64,000 nucleotides of DNA from Cellvibrio sp. pealriver (GCF_001183545.1 NZ_KQ236688.1:3112395-3176394), one strand, 5' to 3'; positions 53,499 through 63,647 are shown, counted from the first letter of the stretch. Numbers and translations are program-made. The notes: a model not told the origin generated them from the letters alone.

Positions 53499-54416
53499 AT
53501 GCGTAAACATTACTGGCTATTGGCTTTATTCATATCGCTATCAGCGAGCCTACAAGCCAAGCCGTTACTATTGGAAAATCAGTATCAAATTTTTGAAGGG
53601 GAAAAAACATCACTGCAAGCTGTGATTGGCACAAAGCCCGTGTATTTAAAATTCTGGGCAACCTGGTGCCTTGAATGCCGGCATGAACTGCCTAGCCTTG
53701 AACAGGCTTACCAAAAGCATCGCGATCAAATCGCGATGTTTGCAGTAAACCTGAATATCAATGAAACCGATGAAGCGATTAAGAAGTTGCAGCAGAAAAA
53801 CCAGCTCACCATTCCTATCCTTATGGATAATAACGGTACTATTGCGGGCAATTTTGAGTTTAAAGGAACCCCATTTCACGTACTCATCAATCGCAAAGGG
53901 GAAGTGGTGTACACCACCTATAAAGATGATGCGCAACTTGCGCAACAATTAGCGCTGTTAGCAAAAAATTCCGCAGTTTCTGCACAAGGAGTAAACACCA
54001 GCACCGTACATCAGACTCAGGCCAAACCACTGCCATCGGGTGTATCACTCGTCTATTTCTCTGCAACCTGGTGCGATTGGTATATGAAAGATATTCATCC
54101 GGAAATCAGCAATAACTGCATCTATGCACAGCAAGCCGTCGATAAACTTTATCGCTCCACACCCGGCCTTCAGCTAAGTGCATACGTGACACACTTATGG
54201 ACAGAAGCGAAGGATGTAGAAGAGTACAGCAAAAAATTCTCACTGCCTTATAAGGTTGCGATGGATGATAACAACGATGAATTCCGCCGCTTTAAAGTCA
54301 GCGGTTATCCCACACTGATTGTATTTGAAGACGGTATAGAAACAGCGCGTTTTACAGAGTTTGACCAGGGTGATAATACATTCAACGCACTTAAACGCGC
54401 GCTTGAGAAACACTGA
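53499..54416 (+). CDS. Periplasmic tandem thioredoxin-like protein
   Basis: 305 residues from the ATG at 53499 with CAGGAG upstream; the longer frame starts inside the neighbour. Signal peptide (cleavage near LQAK). The first thioredoxin-like domain (about 21-160) is TlpA/ResA-like, with active-site WCLEC (C57 and C60) and a cis-Pro segment KGTPFHVLINRKG. The second domain (about 175-305) has WCDWY, so the second active-site Cys is lost, though a Cys follows about 15 residues later, and VSGYPTLIVFEDG is the cis-Pro region. Duplicated thioredoxin domains with one damaged site may act as disulphide reductase and substrate-binding pair. Confidence 0.85.
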   Translation: MRKHYWLLALFISLSASLQAKPLLLENQYQIFEGEKTSLQAVIGTKPVYLKFWATWCLECRHELPSLEQAYQKHRDQIAMFAVNLNINETDEAIKKLQQKNQLTIPILMDNNGTIAGNFEFKGTPFHVLINRKGEVVYTTYKDDAQLAQQLALLAKNSAVSAQGVNTSTVHQTQAKPLPSGVSLVYFSATWCDWYMKDIHPEISNNCIYAQQAVDKLYRSTPGLQLSAYVTHLWTEAKDVEEYSKKFSLPYKVAMDDNNDEFRRFKVSGYPTLIVFEDGIETARFTEFDQGDNTFNALKRALEKH

Positions 54417-54451
54417 GTCTGCAACCTCCATCTCGCAACATAGGCTCCAAT

Positions 54452-54482
54452 AAAAAATGCCGCTGTTTACGGCGGCATTTTT
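54452..54482. terminator. Bidirectional terminator between thioredoxin-like and CPBP genes
   Basis: AAAAATGCCGC pairs with GCGGCATTTTT around a TGTTTACG loop, between convergent genes. Confidence 0.75.
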
Positions 54483-54584
54483 AAAATCGCTTTTTCAATA
54501 CAGAAGTGCTATCGATAAAAAAACTACAACAAAAAAACAGGAATCATATAAATATGCGTAAAACGCGGTAACTCGCACTAACTT

Positions 54585-55385
54585 TCACAATGGATACGTC
54601 AAAAACGAAAAGTGGATTTGGTTTACCAGAAAGTGCAGCGCAATCGGATAAACGATATGTTTGCCCAGCGTGTAACTCAGCCCGTACAAAAATCCCGCCA
54701 GCGCATACACCCAAACAGCCGCGCCGCTAAGCCCTGAATGAATTGCAACAAAAACACAGGTCACCAGAACAAGCGGGATGATCTCTTGCAGTGCGCGATT
54801 AGCGGTAACACTAGCAACTGCGTTGCGCAAATTGTGCTGAAATAAAAACCGCAAAAACACTTCTTCCGCTAAGCAGGTGATTAGCAAACTCACCGCTGCA
54901 AATTGCAGGATTTGCTCAATAGGCTTGGGCTGCCATTGTAAACCCAACACCAAAATCGCAACACCGATTATGATTAGCGAAGCGAGTAACACAAACAATG
55001 CAGAAATCCATTTATCCGCAACCCATTCATTGGCCATTCGTTTTGGCCAAAGCAAATACAACAATAAAAACCCGGCAATTCCTTTAGCAAAATCAACCGA
55101 CAACTCATAGCGCGCTGGTTCTCCTGCATCACCCGCCAAACTCAACAACAACGGATACGCAAACCCTTGCGGCTCATAACTCGCCACCCAAAACGCCAGC
55201 GGCACCAACAATAAAAATAAACCTGTCTTAATCCAAGGGCTCAATTCTTCTTTGCGGAAAAACCACGCAAGAAATGCAACCCCCACCAAACCAATCGCAT
55301 TAGCAACCGGCAGCCAACCCAACATGACCAACCCTATGACCAAAGCCGCCAACACCAAACCCGATAACAATTCTTTTTTATTCAC
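54585..55385 (-). CDS. CPBP-family intramembrane glutamic protease
   Basis: 266 residues, eight or so membrane segments. The three CPBP (ABI) motifs are intact: EEVFLR (E174, E175, R179), FVAIH (H216) and HFLVN (H251, N255). Related to Rce1, which cleaves prenylated proteins; bacterial members handle bacteriocin self-immunity, peptide processing or anti-sigma factors. Substrate not known here. Its transcription converges on the thioredoxin-like gene. The promoter region contains a 158-bp palindromic repeat. Confidence 0.9.
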   Translation of the reverse strand: MNKKELLSGLVLAALVIGLVMLGWLPVANAIGLVGVAFLAWFFRKEELSPWIKTGLFLLLVPLAFWVASYEPQGFAYPLLLSLAGDAGEPARYELSVDFAKGIAGFLLLYLLWPKRMANEWVADKWISALFVLLASLIIIGVAILVLGLQWQPKPIEQILQFAAVSLLITCLAEEVFLRFLFQHNLRNAVASVTANRALQEIIPLVLVTCVFVAIHSGLSGAAVWVYALAGFLYGLSYTLGKHIVYPIALHFLVNQIHFSFLTYPL

Positions 55386-55407
55386 AATAATATTTCTTCA
55401 AGGTTCC

Positions 55408-55565
55408 GTAGGTTGGTGCTGAGCGCAGCGATGCCCAACGCGATTTCAATTCCTTGCGAATAAATTACCACATGTGTCGCATGGGTGCGGTTGGAGTGTA
55501 ACGATGACCACCGAGCCTGCAATATACATCGATGTTGGGCATCGCTGCGCTCAGCACCAACCTAC
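55408..55565. repeat. 158-bp element with perfect 32-bp terminal inverted repeats (MITE-like)
   Basis: The arms at 55408-55439 and 55534-55565 are perfect reverse complements over 32 bases, with about 94 bases between them. They contain the GTGCTGAGCGCAGCGATGCC type of sequence that recurs in many gammaproteobacterial genomes. No transposase is inside, so it would be a non-autonomous element or dispersed repeat. It lies between the CPBP gene and the dnaJ terminator. Confidence 0.9.
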
Positions 55566-55582
55566 ATTTAGTTGATCGCAAT

Positions 55583-55613
55583 AAAAAAGCCGATTCTCTC
55601 GAATCGGCTTTTT
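55583..55613 (-). terminator. Terminator of dnaJ
   Basis: AGCCGATTC-TCTC-GAATCGGCT with T runs on both sides, 16 bases after the dnaJ stop at 55629. Confidence 0.9.
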
Positions 55614-55628
55614 AAGTTTAAATATTAC

Positions 55629-56741
55629 TTACTCACCAAAAAACTTCTTGACCCCATCGAACCAACTCGACTGTTTGGGCGAGTATTTTCCGCCCTTCAT
55701 TGTCGCTTGGAATTCTTTGAGTAACTCTTTTTGTTTGCCGGTGAGGTTAACTGGTGTTTCCACTACAACGCGACAGAGCAAGTCACCTACGCCGCCGCCG
55801 CGTACGGGTGTTACACCTTTGCCGCGTAATTTGAAGAGTTTTCCGGTTTGGGTTTCGGGCGGCACTTTCAGTTTTACGCGACCATCAAGCGTTGGCACTT
55901 CAAGCTCGCCACCGAGTGCGGCATCGACAAAATCAATCGGGACTTCGCAATACAAATCGGCACCGTCACGCTTGAAAATATTGTGTTCACGCACGTGGAC
56001 TTGCACGTATAAATCACCGCTTGGCCCTCCGTCTGCACCAGCTTCACCCTCGCCGGATAAGCGGATGCGGTCACCGGTATCCACACCTGCAGGCACTTTG
56101 ACTTGCAAGGTTTTGGTTTCTTCTACACGGCCTTGGCCGCTACAGGATTTACACGGATCTGAAATAATTGTGCCGCGCCCACGACAAGTGGGGCAGGTTT
56201 GCTGCACAGAGAAAAAGCCCTGTTGCATGCGCACTTGGCCGTGGCCACCACAGGTAGTACAGGTCACAGGTTTACTGCCTGCTTTTGCACCGGAACCGTC
56301 ACAGGTTTTACAAGACACCAACGTAGGTACTTTAATTTGTACGCTGGTGCCTTTGACGGCCTCTTCCAAATTTAATTCGAGGTTGTAGCGCAGATCGGAA
56401 CCGCGACTGGGGCCACCGCGACCACCGCGCCCGCCACCAAAAATATCGCCGAACACATCGCCGAAAATATCACTGAAATTACTGAAGCCTGCGCCACCAC
56501 CCATGCCGCCCTGACCATCAACACCTGCGTGACCGTGGCGATCATAAGCTGCGCGCTTGTTGTCATCCGAAAGAACTTCGTAAGCCTCGTTGGCTTCTTT
56601 GAATTTTTCTTCCGCCGATGGATCATCCGGGTTTCTATCCGGGTGAAATTTCATCGCCACACGGCGGTATGCTTTTTTCAATTCAGCTGCGTCTACATCT
56701 TTTTTGACGCCGAGGACTTCGTAGTAATCGCGTTTTGCCAT
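55629..56741 (-). CDS. dnaJ: Chaperone DnaJ
   Basis: 370 residues. The J domain (1-70) has the essential HPD in FHPDRNP, a Gly/Phe-rich linker (about 72-115), four CxxCxGxG zinc repeats ([32 protein letters not shown]) and the C-terminal client-binding domains. It delivers clients to DnaK and stimulates ATP hydrolysis. It follows dnaK on the same strand, but a palindromic repeat and hairpin lie between them, so it may also have its own promoter. Confidence 0.97.
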   Translation of the reverse strand: MAKRDYYEVLGVKKDVDAAELKKAYRRVAMKFHPDRNPDDPSAEEKFKEANEAYEVLSDDNKRAAYDRHGHAGVDGQGGMGGGAGFSNFSDIFGDVFGDIFGGGRGGRGGPSRGSDLRYNLELNLEEAVKGTSVQIKVPTLVSCKTCDGSGAKAGSKPVTCTTCGGHGQVRMQQGFFSVQQTCPTCRGRGTIISDPCKSCSGQGRVEETKTLQVKVPAGVDTGDRIRLSGEGEAGADGGPSGDLYVQVHVREHNIFKRDGADLYCEVPIDFVDAALGGELEVPTLDGRVKLKVPPETQTGKLFKLRGKGVTPVRGGGVGDLLCRVVVETPVNLTGKQKELLKEFQATMKGGKYSPKQSSWFDGVKKFFGE

Positions 56742-56792
56742 GGTTACACCGATAGTAGAAATGTGGTTTACATTTCAAATAATAATTTCATC

Positions 56793-56874
56793 GTAGCCCG
56801 TATGGAGCCTAGCGTAATACGGGACTGATCATTTAAAACATTCCCCGTATTTCGTTAGACTCCATACGGGCTAC
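56793..56874. repeat. 82-bp inverted repeat between dnaK and dnaJ
   Basis: GTAGCCCGTATGGAG (from 56793) and CTCCATACGGGCTAC (to 56874) are perfect inverted arms, with partly matching inner parts (TAATACGGG and CCCCGTAT). It is another repeat type that I know to be dispersed in gammaproteobacteria. Confidence 0.8.
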
Positions 56875-56894
56875 ATTTGCCGGATTCTTACATG

Positions 56895-56922
56895 ACAAAT
56901 GCGGGCATGAGCCCGCATTTGT
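56895..56922 (-). terminator. Hairpin after dnaK
   Basis: ACAAATGCGGGC-ATGA-GCCCGCATTTGT, a perfect 12-bp stem 32 bases after the dnaK stop. The T tract is short, so termination may be partial and dnaJ may be read through. Confidence 0.55.
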
Positions 56923-56953
56923 TATTGGTACTTACAGCCAAGCAATCGAAGAC

Positions 56954-58888
56954 TTATTTGTTGTCTTCTTTCACTTCTTCGAATTCAGCATCCACTACGC
57001 CGTCATCTGCTGCTTTGCTGTTGCCACCGGCTTGTTGTGCACCAGCACCGGCGTTAGCACCTGCAGCTTGTTGCTCGGCATACAGTTTTTGCGCAAGCGA
57101 ACCTGAAGCTTCAGTCAGCTTGGTTGTTGCTGCTTCGATTTTCGCAAGATCATCGCTTTTCGCTGCATCACGTGCTTCAACCAACGCAGCTTCGATTGCA
57201 GATTTTTCTTCTGCAGTGGCTTTATCGCCCGCTTCTTTCACGGTTTTTTCCGTTGCGTGGATCAAACCTTCCAGAGTGTTGCGCGCGGTGACGACCTCTG
57301 CAAACTTGCGATCTGACTCGGCATTGGCTTCCGCGTCTTTGATCATTTTCTGGATTTCTTCATCGCTCAAACCAGAAGATGCTTTGATCACGATCGATTG
57401 CTCTTTACCTGTGGCTTTGTCTTTCGCGCTCACGTTCAAAATACCATTAGCGTCGATGTCAAATGTCACTTCAATTTGTGGCATGCCGCGTGGTGCAGGC
57501 GGAATGTCAGCCAAATCAAAACGACCAAGCGATTTGTTTTGCGACGCTTGTTTACGCTCACCTTGCACTACATGAATAGTCACGGCAGTTTGGTTGTCGT
57601 CCGCAGTCGAGAAAATTTGCGATTTCTTGGTCGGAATCGTGGTGTTTTTGTCGATCAATGGCGTTGCAACACCGCCCATGGTTTCAATACCCAGGGTCAG
57701 TGGGGTTACGTCCAACAACAATACGTTGGTGGTATCGCCCGACAATACGGAGCCTTGGATCGCTGCACCGATTGCAACGGCTTCGTCCGGGTTTACATCT
57801 TTACGCGCTTCTTTGCCGAAGAAATCGGCTACTGCTTTTTGTACCAGTGGCATACGGGTTTGACCGCCCACCAGAATCACATCATCAATTTCGCTGATGG
57901 ATTTGCCAGAATCTTTAATGGCTTGTTTTACTGGCTCCATGGATTTGGTAACCAAATCTTCCACCAAAGACTCAAGCTTCGCGCGAGTCAGTTTTACTAC
58001 CAAGTGTTTTGGACCAGTTGCATCAGCAGTGATGTATGGCAAGTTCACTTCGGTTTGTTGGCTGGATGACAATTCGATCTTGGCTTTCTCTGCCGCTTCT
58101 TTCAAACGTTGCAGTGCCAGTGGATCGTTGTGCAAATCGATGCCGGTATCTTTCTTGAAAGTTTCCGCCAGGAATTCGATCAAGCGCATGTCAAAGTCTT
58201 CACCACCAAGGAAAGTATCGCCGTTGGTTGAAAGCACTTCGAATTGATGTTCACCATCTACGTCAGCAATTTCGATAATCGAAATATCGAAAGTACCACC
58301 ACCCAAGTCGTATACCGCAATGGTGCGATCACCTACACCTTTATCTAAACCGTAAGCCAGTGCTGCAGCAGTTGGTTCGTTGATAATGCGTTTTACATCC
58401 AAACCTGCGATACGGCCCGCATCTTTAGTCGCTTGACGTTGTGAATCGTTGAAGTAAGCAGGAACAGTAATGACTGCTTCAGTCACGCTTTCGCCGAGAT
58501 AATCCTCAGCGGTTTTTTTCATTTTCTTCAATACTTCAGCAGAAATTTGTGGCGGTGCTTTTTTATCGCCTTTCACTTCTACCCAGGCATCACCATTATC
58601 GGCAGCGACGATTTTGTAGGGCACCATTTTGATGTCCTTCTGCACAACGTCGTCTTTGAATTTGCGGCCAATCAAACGTTTTACCGCAAACAAAGTATTG
58701 TGCGGGTTAGTGACAGCCTGACGCTTGGCCGATTGACCTACCAGAATCTCATCGTCGTTAGTAAACGCAATAATCGATGGCGTGGTGCGATCGCCTTCGG
58801 CATTTTCGATCACTTTTGGCTTGCCGCCTTCGAGTACAGAGACGCAAGAGTTGGTAGTACCCAAGTCGATGCCGATAATTTTACCCAT
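56954..58888 (-). CDS. dnaK: Chaperone DnaK (Hsp70)
   Basis: 644 residues from the ATG at 58888, with AGGAG before it; the upstream extension has no family match. ATPase domain with [16 protein letters not shown] and [14 protein letters not shown], substrate-binding domain, lid and the conserved end [12 protein letters not shown]. With DnaJ and GrpE it refolds proteins and controls the sigma-32 response. Linked on the minus strand between grpE and dnaJ. Confidence 0.98.
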   Translation of the reverse strand: MGKIIGIDLGTTNSCVSVLEGGKPKVIENAEGDRTTPSIIAFTNDDEILVGQSAKRQAVTNPHNTLFAVKRLIGRKFKDDVVQKDIKMVPYKIVAADNGDAWVEVKGDKKAPPQISAEVLKKMKKTAEDYLGESVTEAVITVPAYFNDSQRQATKDAGRIAGLDVKRIINEPTAAALAYGLDKGVGDRTIAVYDLGGGTFDISIIEIADVDGEHQFEVLSTNGDTFLGGEDFDMRLIEFLAETFKKDTGIDLHNDPLALQRLKEAAEKAKIELSSSQQTEVNLPYITADATGPKHLVVKLTRAKLESLVEDLVTKSMEPVKQAIKDSGKSISEIDDVILVGGQTRMPLVQKAVADFFGKEARKDVNPDEAVAIGAAIQGSVLSGDTTNVLLLDVTPLTLGIETMGGVATPLIDKNTTIPTKKSQIFSTADDNQTAVTIHVVQGERKQASQNKSLGRFDLADIPPAPRGMPQIEVTFDIDANGILNVSAKDKATGKEQSIVIKASSGLSDEEIQKMIKDAEANAESDRKFAEVVTARNTLEGLIHATEKTVKEAGDKATAEEKSAIEAALVEARDAAKSDDLAKIEAATTKLTEASGSLAQKLYAEQQAAGANAGAGAQQAGGNSKAADDGVVDAEFEEVKEDNK

Positions 58889-59024
58889 GGTGTTGCTCCT
58901 GAAAAATTCTATTTGTTGCTGGGTGCATGAGATTGTCACGCACCGGATGTTAATGACTTGTGTGGATCGCTTGCTCTAATCGCGCTGACATAAATGTTTT
59001 GCGCTTTCGATTGCAGTTGGTTTC

Positions 59025-59053
59025 TATATTGGCGCGCGGCATTTGAATTCAAG
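59025..59053 (-). promoter_or_regulatory. Possible sigma-32 promoter before dnaK
   Basis: CTTGAA (59053-59048) and CCAATATA (59032-59025) are about 15 bases apart, like heat-shock promoter boxes though the -10 is imperfect. It would start about 130 bases upstream of dnaK. Confidence 0.4.
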
Positions 59054-59111
59054 TGTCGCACTAAAAAAAATCTGTACGAAACTTGCGCAACCGCGCGATG
59101 ACATTCAACCG

Positions 59112-59699
59112 TTATGGCGCTTTGGAAACCACAACCATTGCTGGACGCACCAAGCGACCATGCAAGGTATAACCCTTTTGGAAACAGTTGATGACCGTAT
59201 TGGGTTCAACGTCGGGATTAGGTACTGCAGAAACCGCCTGATGCAAATTGGGATCGAAAGGCTCACCTACCGGGCTTACTGCAATGACTTGATGGCGAGC
59301 GAGCGCATCGACAAAAGACTTGTGAGTAAGTTGAATGCCCTCCACAACCGCACTCAAGGCTTCGTTGCCCGTATCGATAGCCGCCAGTGCGCGCTCCAGG
59401 TTATCAACCACAGGCAGCAAATCATTTACCATTTTTTCCAAGCCAAACTTGTGTGCCTTTTCCACATCTTGCTCTGCGCGACGGCGGGCATTTTGCGCAT
59501 CGGCTTGGGCGCGCAAGGCTTGCTCTTTAGCAGATTCATAACCGGCAGCCAGAGTAGCCAGTTGGGCTTGCAGTGCTTCAATGCTGATGTCTGATGCTTC
59601 TGCTTGTGTTTGCTCGGTCACTTCCTCTGCCGGATTCTGGGGCTCAGTAGTGTTTTGGATATCGGTATAGTCTTGGGTTGACACGCTAATCTCTCCCAT
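59112..59699 (-). CDS. grpE: Nucleotide exchange factor GrpE
   Basis: 195 residues from the ATG at 59699; an in-frame TTG upstream is less likely. An acidic N-terminus, a long helix with AQNARRRAEQDVEKAHKFGL and the C-terminal beta-domain with VGEPFDPNLHQAVSAVPN and GYTLHGRLVRPAMVVV. GrpE releases ADP from DnaK and acts as a thermosensor. It is first in the heat-shock cluster, under a strong sigma-32-type promoter. Confidence 0.96.
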   Translation of the reverse strand: MGEISVSTQDYTDIQNTTEPQNPAEEVTEQTQAEASDISIEALQAQLATLAAGYESAKEQALRAQADAQNARRRAEQDVEKAHKFGLEKMVNDLLPVVDNLERALAAIDTGNEALSAVVEGIQLTHKSFVDALARHQVIAVSPVGEPFDPNLHQAVSAVPNPDVEPNTVINCFQKGYTLHGRLVRPAMVVVSKAP

Positions 59700-59760
59700 C
59701 ACAGGTTGCGCGGTACCGGCCAAATGATTGGCACAAATCCCGCTTTAATGACTGTGTCGC

Positions 59761-59789
59761 TATATGGGGCTAGCAGCGGGGGATTCAAG
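59761..59789 (-). promoter_or_regulatory. Sigma-32 heat-shock promoter of grpE
   Basis: CTTGAA (59789-59784), 14 bases, then CCCCATATA (59769-59761), almost the sigma-32 consensus. The start of transcription would be about 55 bases before the grpE ATG. Confidence 0.8.
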
Positions 59790-60064
59790 TTTTCTGCCAA
59801 AGTTTTTCCCATCGCCGCCGATAGCTAAAGGGAGCAGCAGCGATTTACCACCAGCAATCAGGCATCGCTTGCTTTTGGAAAATTGCTTCTATACTCAAAT
59901 TAACCTTGTTACAGCCATGATCATCCGCTAGCTGCAACTAGCCTATAGCGGCCGGAATTTGCACGCCTTTGGTGCAAAAATGAAGATTTATGCGCCAAAC
60001 TGGCGTGCAAGTTCTTCCAGGATTACTTGGACGTAAACGTTTGCCTTATGAAACAAAAAATCAT

Positions 60065-60093
60065 TTGACAACGTTGTCTTGTGAGCATAAGGT
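60065..60093 (+). promoter_or_regulatory. Sigma-70 promoter with palindromic operator-like site
   Basis: TTGACA (60065-60070), 17 bases, TAAGGT (60088-60093). A perfect 12-base palindrome, GACAACGTTGTC (60067-60078), overlaps the -35 box and could be a repressor site. It precedes the chemoreceptor gene by about 45 bases. Confidence 0.55.
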
Positions 60094-60137
60094 CGGCGAT
60101 CTCACTGTTCATAACTTAGCCACTGCCAGGGGGCACA

Positions 60138-61757
60138 ATGTCACTGCGCGTCAAAATCTGGATACTCTCCGCCCAAATCTTTGTCGGTTTGCTGGGAATC
60201 ATGCTGATCGGGCTCTATACGGTTCGCTATTCCAGCGAGAAAGACAACGCTGCCCGCGTCGAGCAATTACTCAATAGCACCTACGCTACCGTCATCCAAA
60301 TGGAGCAAATGGCAGCCCGGGGCGAAATGGACGATGAGACAGCGAAAAAAATCGCCACTACCTTGCTGCGCAACAATATCTATCACAAGTCGGAATACGT
60401 TTACGTTGCCGATGAAAAGCTGAACTTTGTTGCAGCGCCGCTCGATCCGCAAATCCACGGCACCAGCTTTCACGAGTTCCGCGATGGCAAGGGTCAGAGC
60501 GTGGGTGAAATACTGCAAAGAGCCGTAGAAAAAGCCAACGGCCAGCTCGCGCGCTACAACTGGACACAAAAACAAGCTGACGGCTCCATCGAAGAAAAGT
60601 TATCGATCGCCAAACTGTCACCCCGCTGGAATTGGGTGGTAGGAACCGGGATCGGATTTAATGAAGTGAATGCACGCTTCTGGGAAACCGCAAAATGGCA
60701 ACTGACCATCTGTATGCTGGTGATGCTGGCGATTGTTGTGCCGGTGGTGGTATTTGCGCGCAGACTCGACAGCGGCTTGGGTGCCGAATTGAAAGAAGTG
60801 CTGACACTGGTACGCGCCGTCGCCAGTGGCGATCTGACCGAGCGCGGCGTACACAATGCGCCGGAAGACAGTATTTATGGCTCGGTAGTGCGCATGCGCC
60901 ATGCACTGCGCGAGGTGATTGGCGGGATTTCACAAATGGTGTCGCGCCTGCATTCCATCAGTGACGATATTGTTCATAAAGCGGAAACCAGCACGGCAAT
61001 GGCCGAAGACCAAAGCGTCAACACCATCAAAATTGCGTCCTCTGCCGAAGAATTCAACATGCAGACCAAAGATGCCATGCAGCAGGCCAAGGTGGCGACC
61101 AACCAAACTGACCATGCATCCAAAACCGCAAACCAAGGCCAGAAATTAATTTCCAGTGCGGTCAAAAGCTTTGTGGAGATCGACAACAGCGTGATCCAAA
61201 CCCAGGGCAGCATTGATGACCTCGCCAACCGGATCAACAGTATTTCAGCCGTTATCTCGGTGATTAGCGAAGTTGCCAACCAAACCAACTTGCTTGCCCT
61301 CAACGCCGCGATTGAAGCAGCGCGGGCAGGTGAGCAAGGGCGTGGTTTTGCGGTAGTAGCCGATGAGGTTCGCCAACTTGCGCAACGCACCACGCAGGCG
61401 ACTACCGAAATCAGCGATACCATTACCGCCGTACAAAACTCCAGCCGTGTCGCCAAACAAAATATGGACGACATGGTGGTGCAATTAAAAGAAGGCATCA
61501 GCCAAACCCGTCAGGGCGGCGAAATTGTTGAGAGCGTACGCCTGGAGACTGATGAAGTCGCCAAGATGGTGGCTCATATCGGCAACTCGTTGATCGAACA
61601 CGTACAAGCCAGCAGTTTGATCCTCGAATACGTAAGCCATGTGGAGCAGTCATCGCTAGGCACTAAAGATGCCGCGCGCGGCACCTTGCTGGCATCGCAG
61701 CAAATCCGCGATGCTTCCGATGAGCTCAGCCGGAGATTGGAAGGCTTCCGCCTGTAA
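60138..61757 (+). CDS. Methyl-accepting chemotaxis protein with single Cache domain
   Basis: 539 residues. A first membrane segment (about 8-29), a periplasmic single Cache domain (about 35-185, with [17 protein letters not shown] and [11 protein letters not shown]), a second membrane segment (about 190-212), a HAMP region and a cytoplasmic signalling domain with the hairpin tip [20 protein letters not shown] followed by [18 protein letters not shown]. The Cache type often senses small organic acids or amino acids. Ends without the C-terminal NWETF tether. GGGGG precedes the ATG. It lies between grpE and recN, which are neighbours in Pseudomonas. Confidence 0.95.
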   Translation: MSLRVKIWILSAQIFVGLLGIMLIGLYTVRYSSEKDNAARVEQLLNSTYATVIQMEQMAARGEMDDETAKKIATTLLRNNIYHKSEYVYVADEKLNFVAAPLDPQIHGTSFHEFRDGKGQSVGEILQRAVEKANGQLARYNWTQKQADGSIEEKLSIAKLSPRWNWVVGTGIGFNEVNARFWETAKWQLTICMLVMLAIVVPVVVFARRLDSGLGAELKEVLTLVRAVASGDLTERGVHNAPEDSIYGSVVRMRHALREVIGGISQMVSRLHSISDDIVHKAETSTAMAEDQSVNTIKIASSAEEFNMQTKDAMQQAKVATNQTDHASKTANQGQKLISSAVKSFVEIDNSVIQTQGSIDDLANRINSISAVISVISEVANQTNLLALNAAIEAARAGEQGRGFAVVADEVRQLAQRTTQATTEISDTITAVQNSSRVAKQNMDDMVVQLKEGISQTRQGGEIVESVRLETDEVAKMVAHIGNSLIEHVQASSLILEYVSHVEQSSLGTKDAARGTLLASQQIRDASDELSRRLEGFRL

Positions 61758-61824
61758 TAACACCCCGCGGCCGAAGATTCTCCCGGCCGCAGCTTGCTAC
61801 ACAAACAAAACATACTGTATAAAT

Positions 61825-61862
61825 AGCCAGACATTTTATTAATATAAATGTCTGGCTTTTTT
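61825..61862 (+). terminator. Terminator of the chemoreceptor gene
   Basis: AGCCAGACATTT and AAATGTCTGGCT form a stem followed by a T run; a second T-less GC hairpin (GCGGCCG/CGGCCGC) lies earlier, at 61767-61790. The terminator extends to 48 bases before the recN start codon. Confidence 0.8.
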
Positions 61863-61910
61863 ATTGGCGCATTCTTTTATTTGTTGCGTGGCACAACTCG
61901 CGAGGCATCC

Positions 61911-63584
61911 ATGCTGACTCACCTGAATATCCAAAACTTCACTTTGGTTGAACGGCTCGATCTGGATATCAAACCAGGAATGACCGTCATTACCGGCGAG
62001 ACAGGGGCAGGCAAATCGATCATGCTGGATGCGCTTGCGCTTACCTTGGGCGACCGTGCGGAAGCGGATAGGGTGAGACAGGGTGCCAGCCGTGCCGACA
62101 TCACCGCCACCTTCGATACCAGCGCCATTCCCAGCGCCCAGGAATGGCTGCTCAATATGGATTTGCAGCAACCGGATAATCCGCAAGAGTGCCTGCTGCG
62201 CCGACTGGTTAATAATGAAGGTAAATCGAAATCCTACATTAATGGCCAACCGGTAACCCTGCAGCAGTTGCGCATCCTCGGTGAGATGCTGCTGGATATT
62301 CACAGCCAACATGAGCATCAATCACTGCTGGTAAAAGACACCCATCGCCGCTTGATAGATGAATTTGCAGGTCAAACTGAATTAGCCAAGCAGGTGCGCC
62401 TGGCGTTTCGCGAATGGCAAAGCCGGCTTGAGCACTTTATCCATCTGCGCGACAACGCTGCGGATGTCAGTGCACGCTTCCAATTATTGAGTTATCAATT
62501 TAATGAATTGGAGCAGCTCGCGCTTCAACCGGGCGAATTGGTGAAACTGGAGGCCGAACAGCGCAGCCTCGCCAATGCCGAAGACATTATGCGCGGCAGC
62601 CAACAACTGGCTGCTTTTTGTAGCGATGAAGAGCAGGGGCTGAGCGTAAACCTGCACCGCGCGCTGCACATTTTGCGCAACCTGCCAGAAAAATCGGCTG
62701 CGCTGTTGGCTGCAGAAGAATTATTGGCCAGTGCACAGATTCAAGTCGAAGAGGCGCAACACGAGATCGATCGCCATATCGACAGTTTTAATCTTGACCC
62801 AGCGCGCTTGGCGGTAGTGGAAGATCGCTTGTCGGCGATTTACGATCTGGCGCGCAAGCACCGAATCCAACCGGAAGAACTGCCCGGTTTTGTCGACCAA
62901 CTCAGCGCAGAACTGGAACAACTAAACGGTGGCGACGCCAAGCTCGATCAACTAGCGCTGCAAGTTGAGCAAGCAGAAAAAGCCTATCGCCAACTGGCGG
63001 AGCAACTGTCTGCCAAACGCAACAAAGCAGGTAACAATCTCGCCAAGCAAGTCAACGAACAACTCAAACTGCTGGCGATGGAAAATGCCAAGCTGAGCGT
63101 TAGCCTGATTCCTTTGGGTGATAAGCCAAATGCCAACGGTCTGGAAGAGGTGGAATTCCTGATCAGCACCAACCCTGGTCAGGCACCGCGCCCCTTGGCC
63201 AAAGTCGCATCGGGTGGCGAGCTGTCACGGATTAGCCTTGCGATTCAGGTGATTACTGCGCAAACATCCGCCACACCAACCTTGGTATTTGACGAAGTGG
63301 ATGTCGGGATTGGCGGCGCAACTGGCGATGTTGTGGGGCAATTGCTGCGGCAGCTGGGCGAAAAAGGTCAGGTTATCTGCGTAACCCATCTGGCACAGGT
63401 CGCAAGTAAAGGGCATCAGCATTTGCAGGTGGTCAAAACAGCGGGCAAAAAAAGTGCTGAATCAACACTGGTTGAGCTGGTGGGGGACAGCAAGGTAGAG
63501 GAAATTGCGCGCATGCTTGGCGGCTTGAAAATTACAGACCAATCGCTCGCTCACGCCCGTGAAATGTTAGCCATTGAACCTTAA
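61911..63584 (+). CDS. recN: DNA repair protein RecN
   Basis: 557 residues from the ATG at 61911 with a GAGG site; the longer frame runs into the terminator. SMC-like organisation: Walker A GETGAGKS (29-36), a long central coiled coil (about 150-370, Gln/Glu/Leu-rich), and signature/Walker B regions KVASGGELSRISLAIQ and LVFDEVDVGIGG. RecN joins double-strand break ends in recombination. The fur gene converges on it at the right edge. Confidence 0.96.
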   Translation: MLTHLNIQNFTLVERLDLDIKPGMTVITGETGAGKSIMLDALALTLGDRAEADRVRQGASRADITATFDTSAIPSAQEWLLNMDLQQPDNPQECLLRRLVNNEGKSKSYINGQPVTLQQLRILGEMLLDIHSQHEHQSLLVKDTHRRLIDEFAGQTELAKQVRLAFREWQSRLEHFIHLRDNAADVSARFQLLSYQFNELEQLALQPGELVKLEAEQRSLANAEDIMRGSQQLAAFCSDEEQGLSVNLHRALHILRNLPEKSAALLAAEELLASAQIQVEEAQHEIDRHIDSFNLDPARLAVVEDRLSAIYDLARKHRIQPEELPGFVDQLSAELEQLNGGDAKLDQLALQVEQAEKAYRQLAEQLSAKRNKAGNNLAKQVNEQLKLLAMENAKLSVSLIPLGDKPNANGLEEVEFLISTNPGQAPRPLAKVASGGELSRISLAIQVITAQTSATPTLVFDEVDVGIGGATGDVVGQLLRQLGEKGQVICVTHLAQVASKGHQHLQVVKTAGKKSAESTLVELVGDSKVEEIARMLGGLKITDQSLAHAREMLAIEP

Positions 63585-63647
63585 TGCGCTTCAATAATGG
63601 GCATTACTGACCATCCGATCCATCACACCGGATAAAAAACCGGAAAT

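Larger units (their letters stand above)
59700..60137. other. Divergent region between grpE and the chemoreceptor
   Basis: About 440 bases without a gene. It holds a sigma-32-like promoter for grpE (59761-59789) and a sigma-70-like promoter for the chemoreceptor (60065-60093). Confidence 0.6.

Noticed and set aside
63628..63643. Hairpin CCGGATAAAAAACCGG after recN, considered as a recN terminator
   Set aside because: Only four base pairs with an A-rich loop and no T run on the plus strand.
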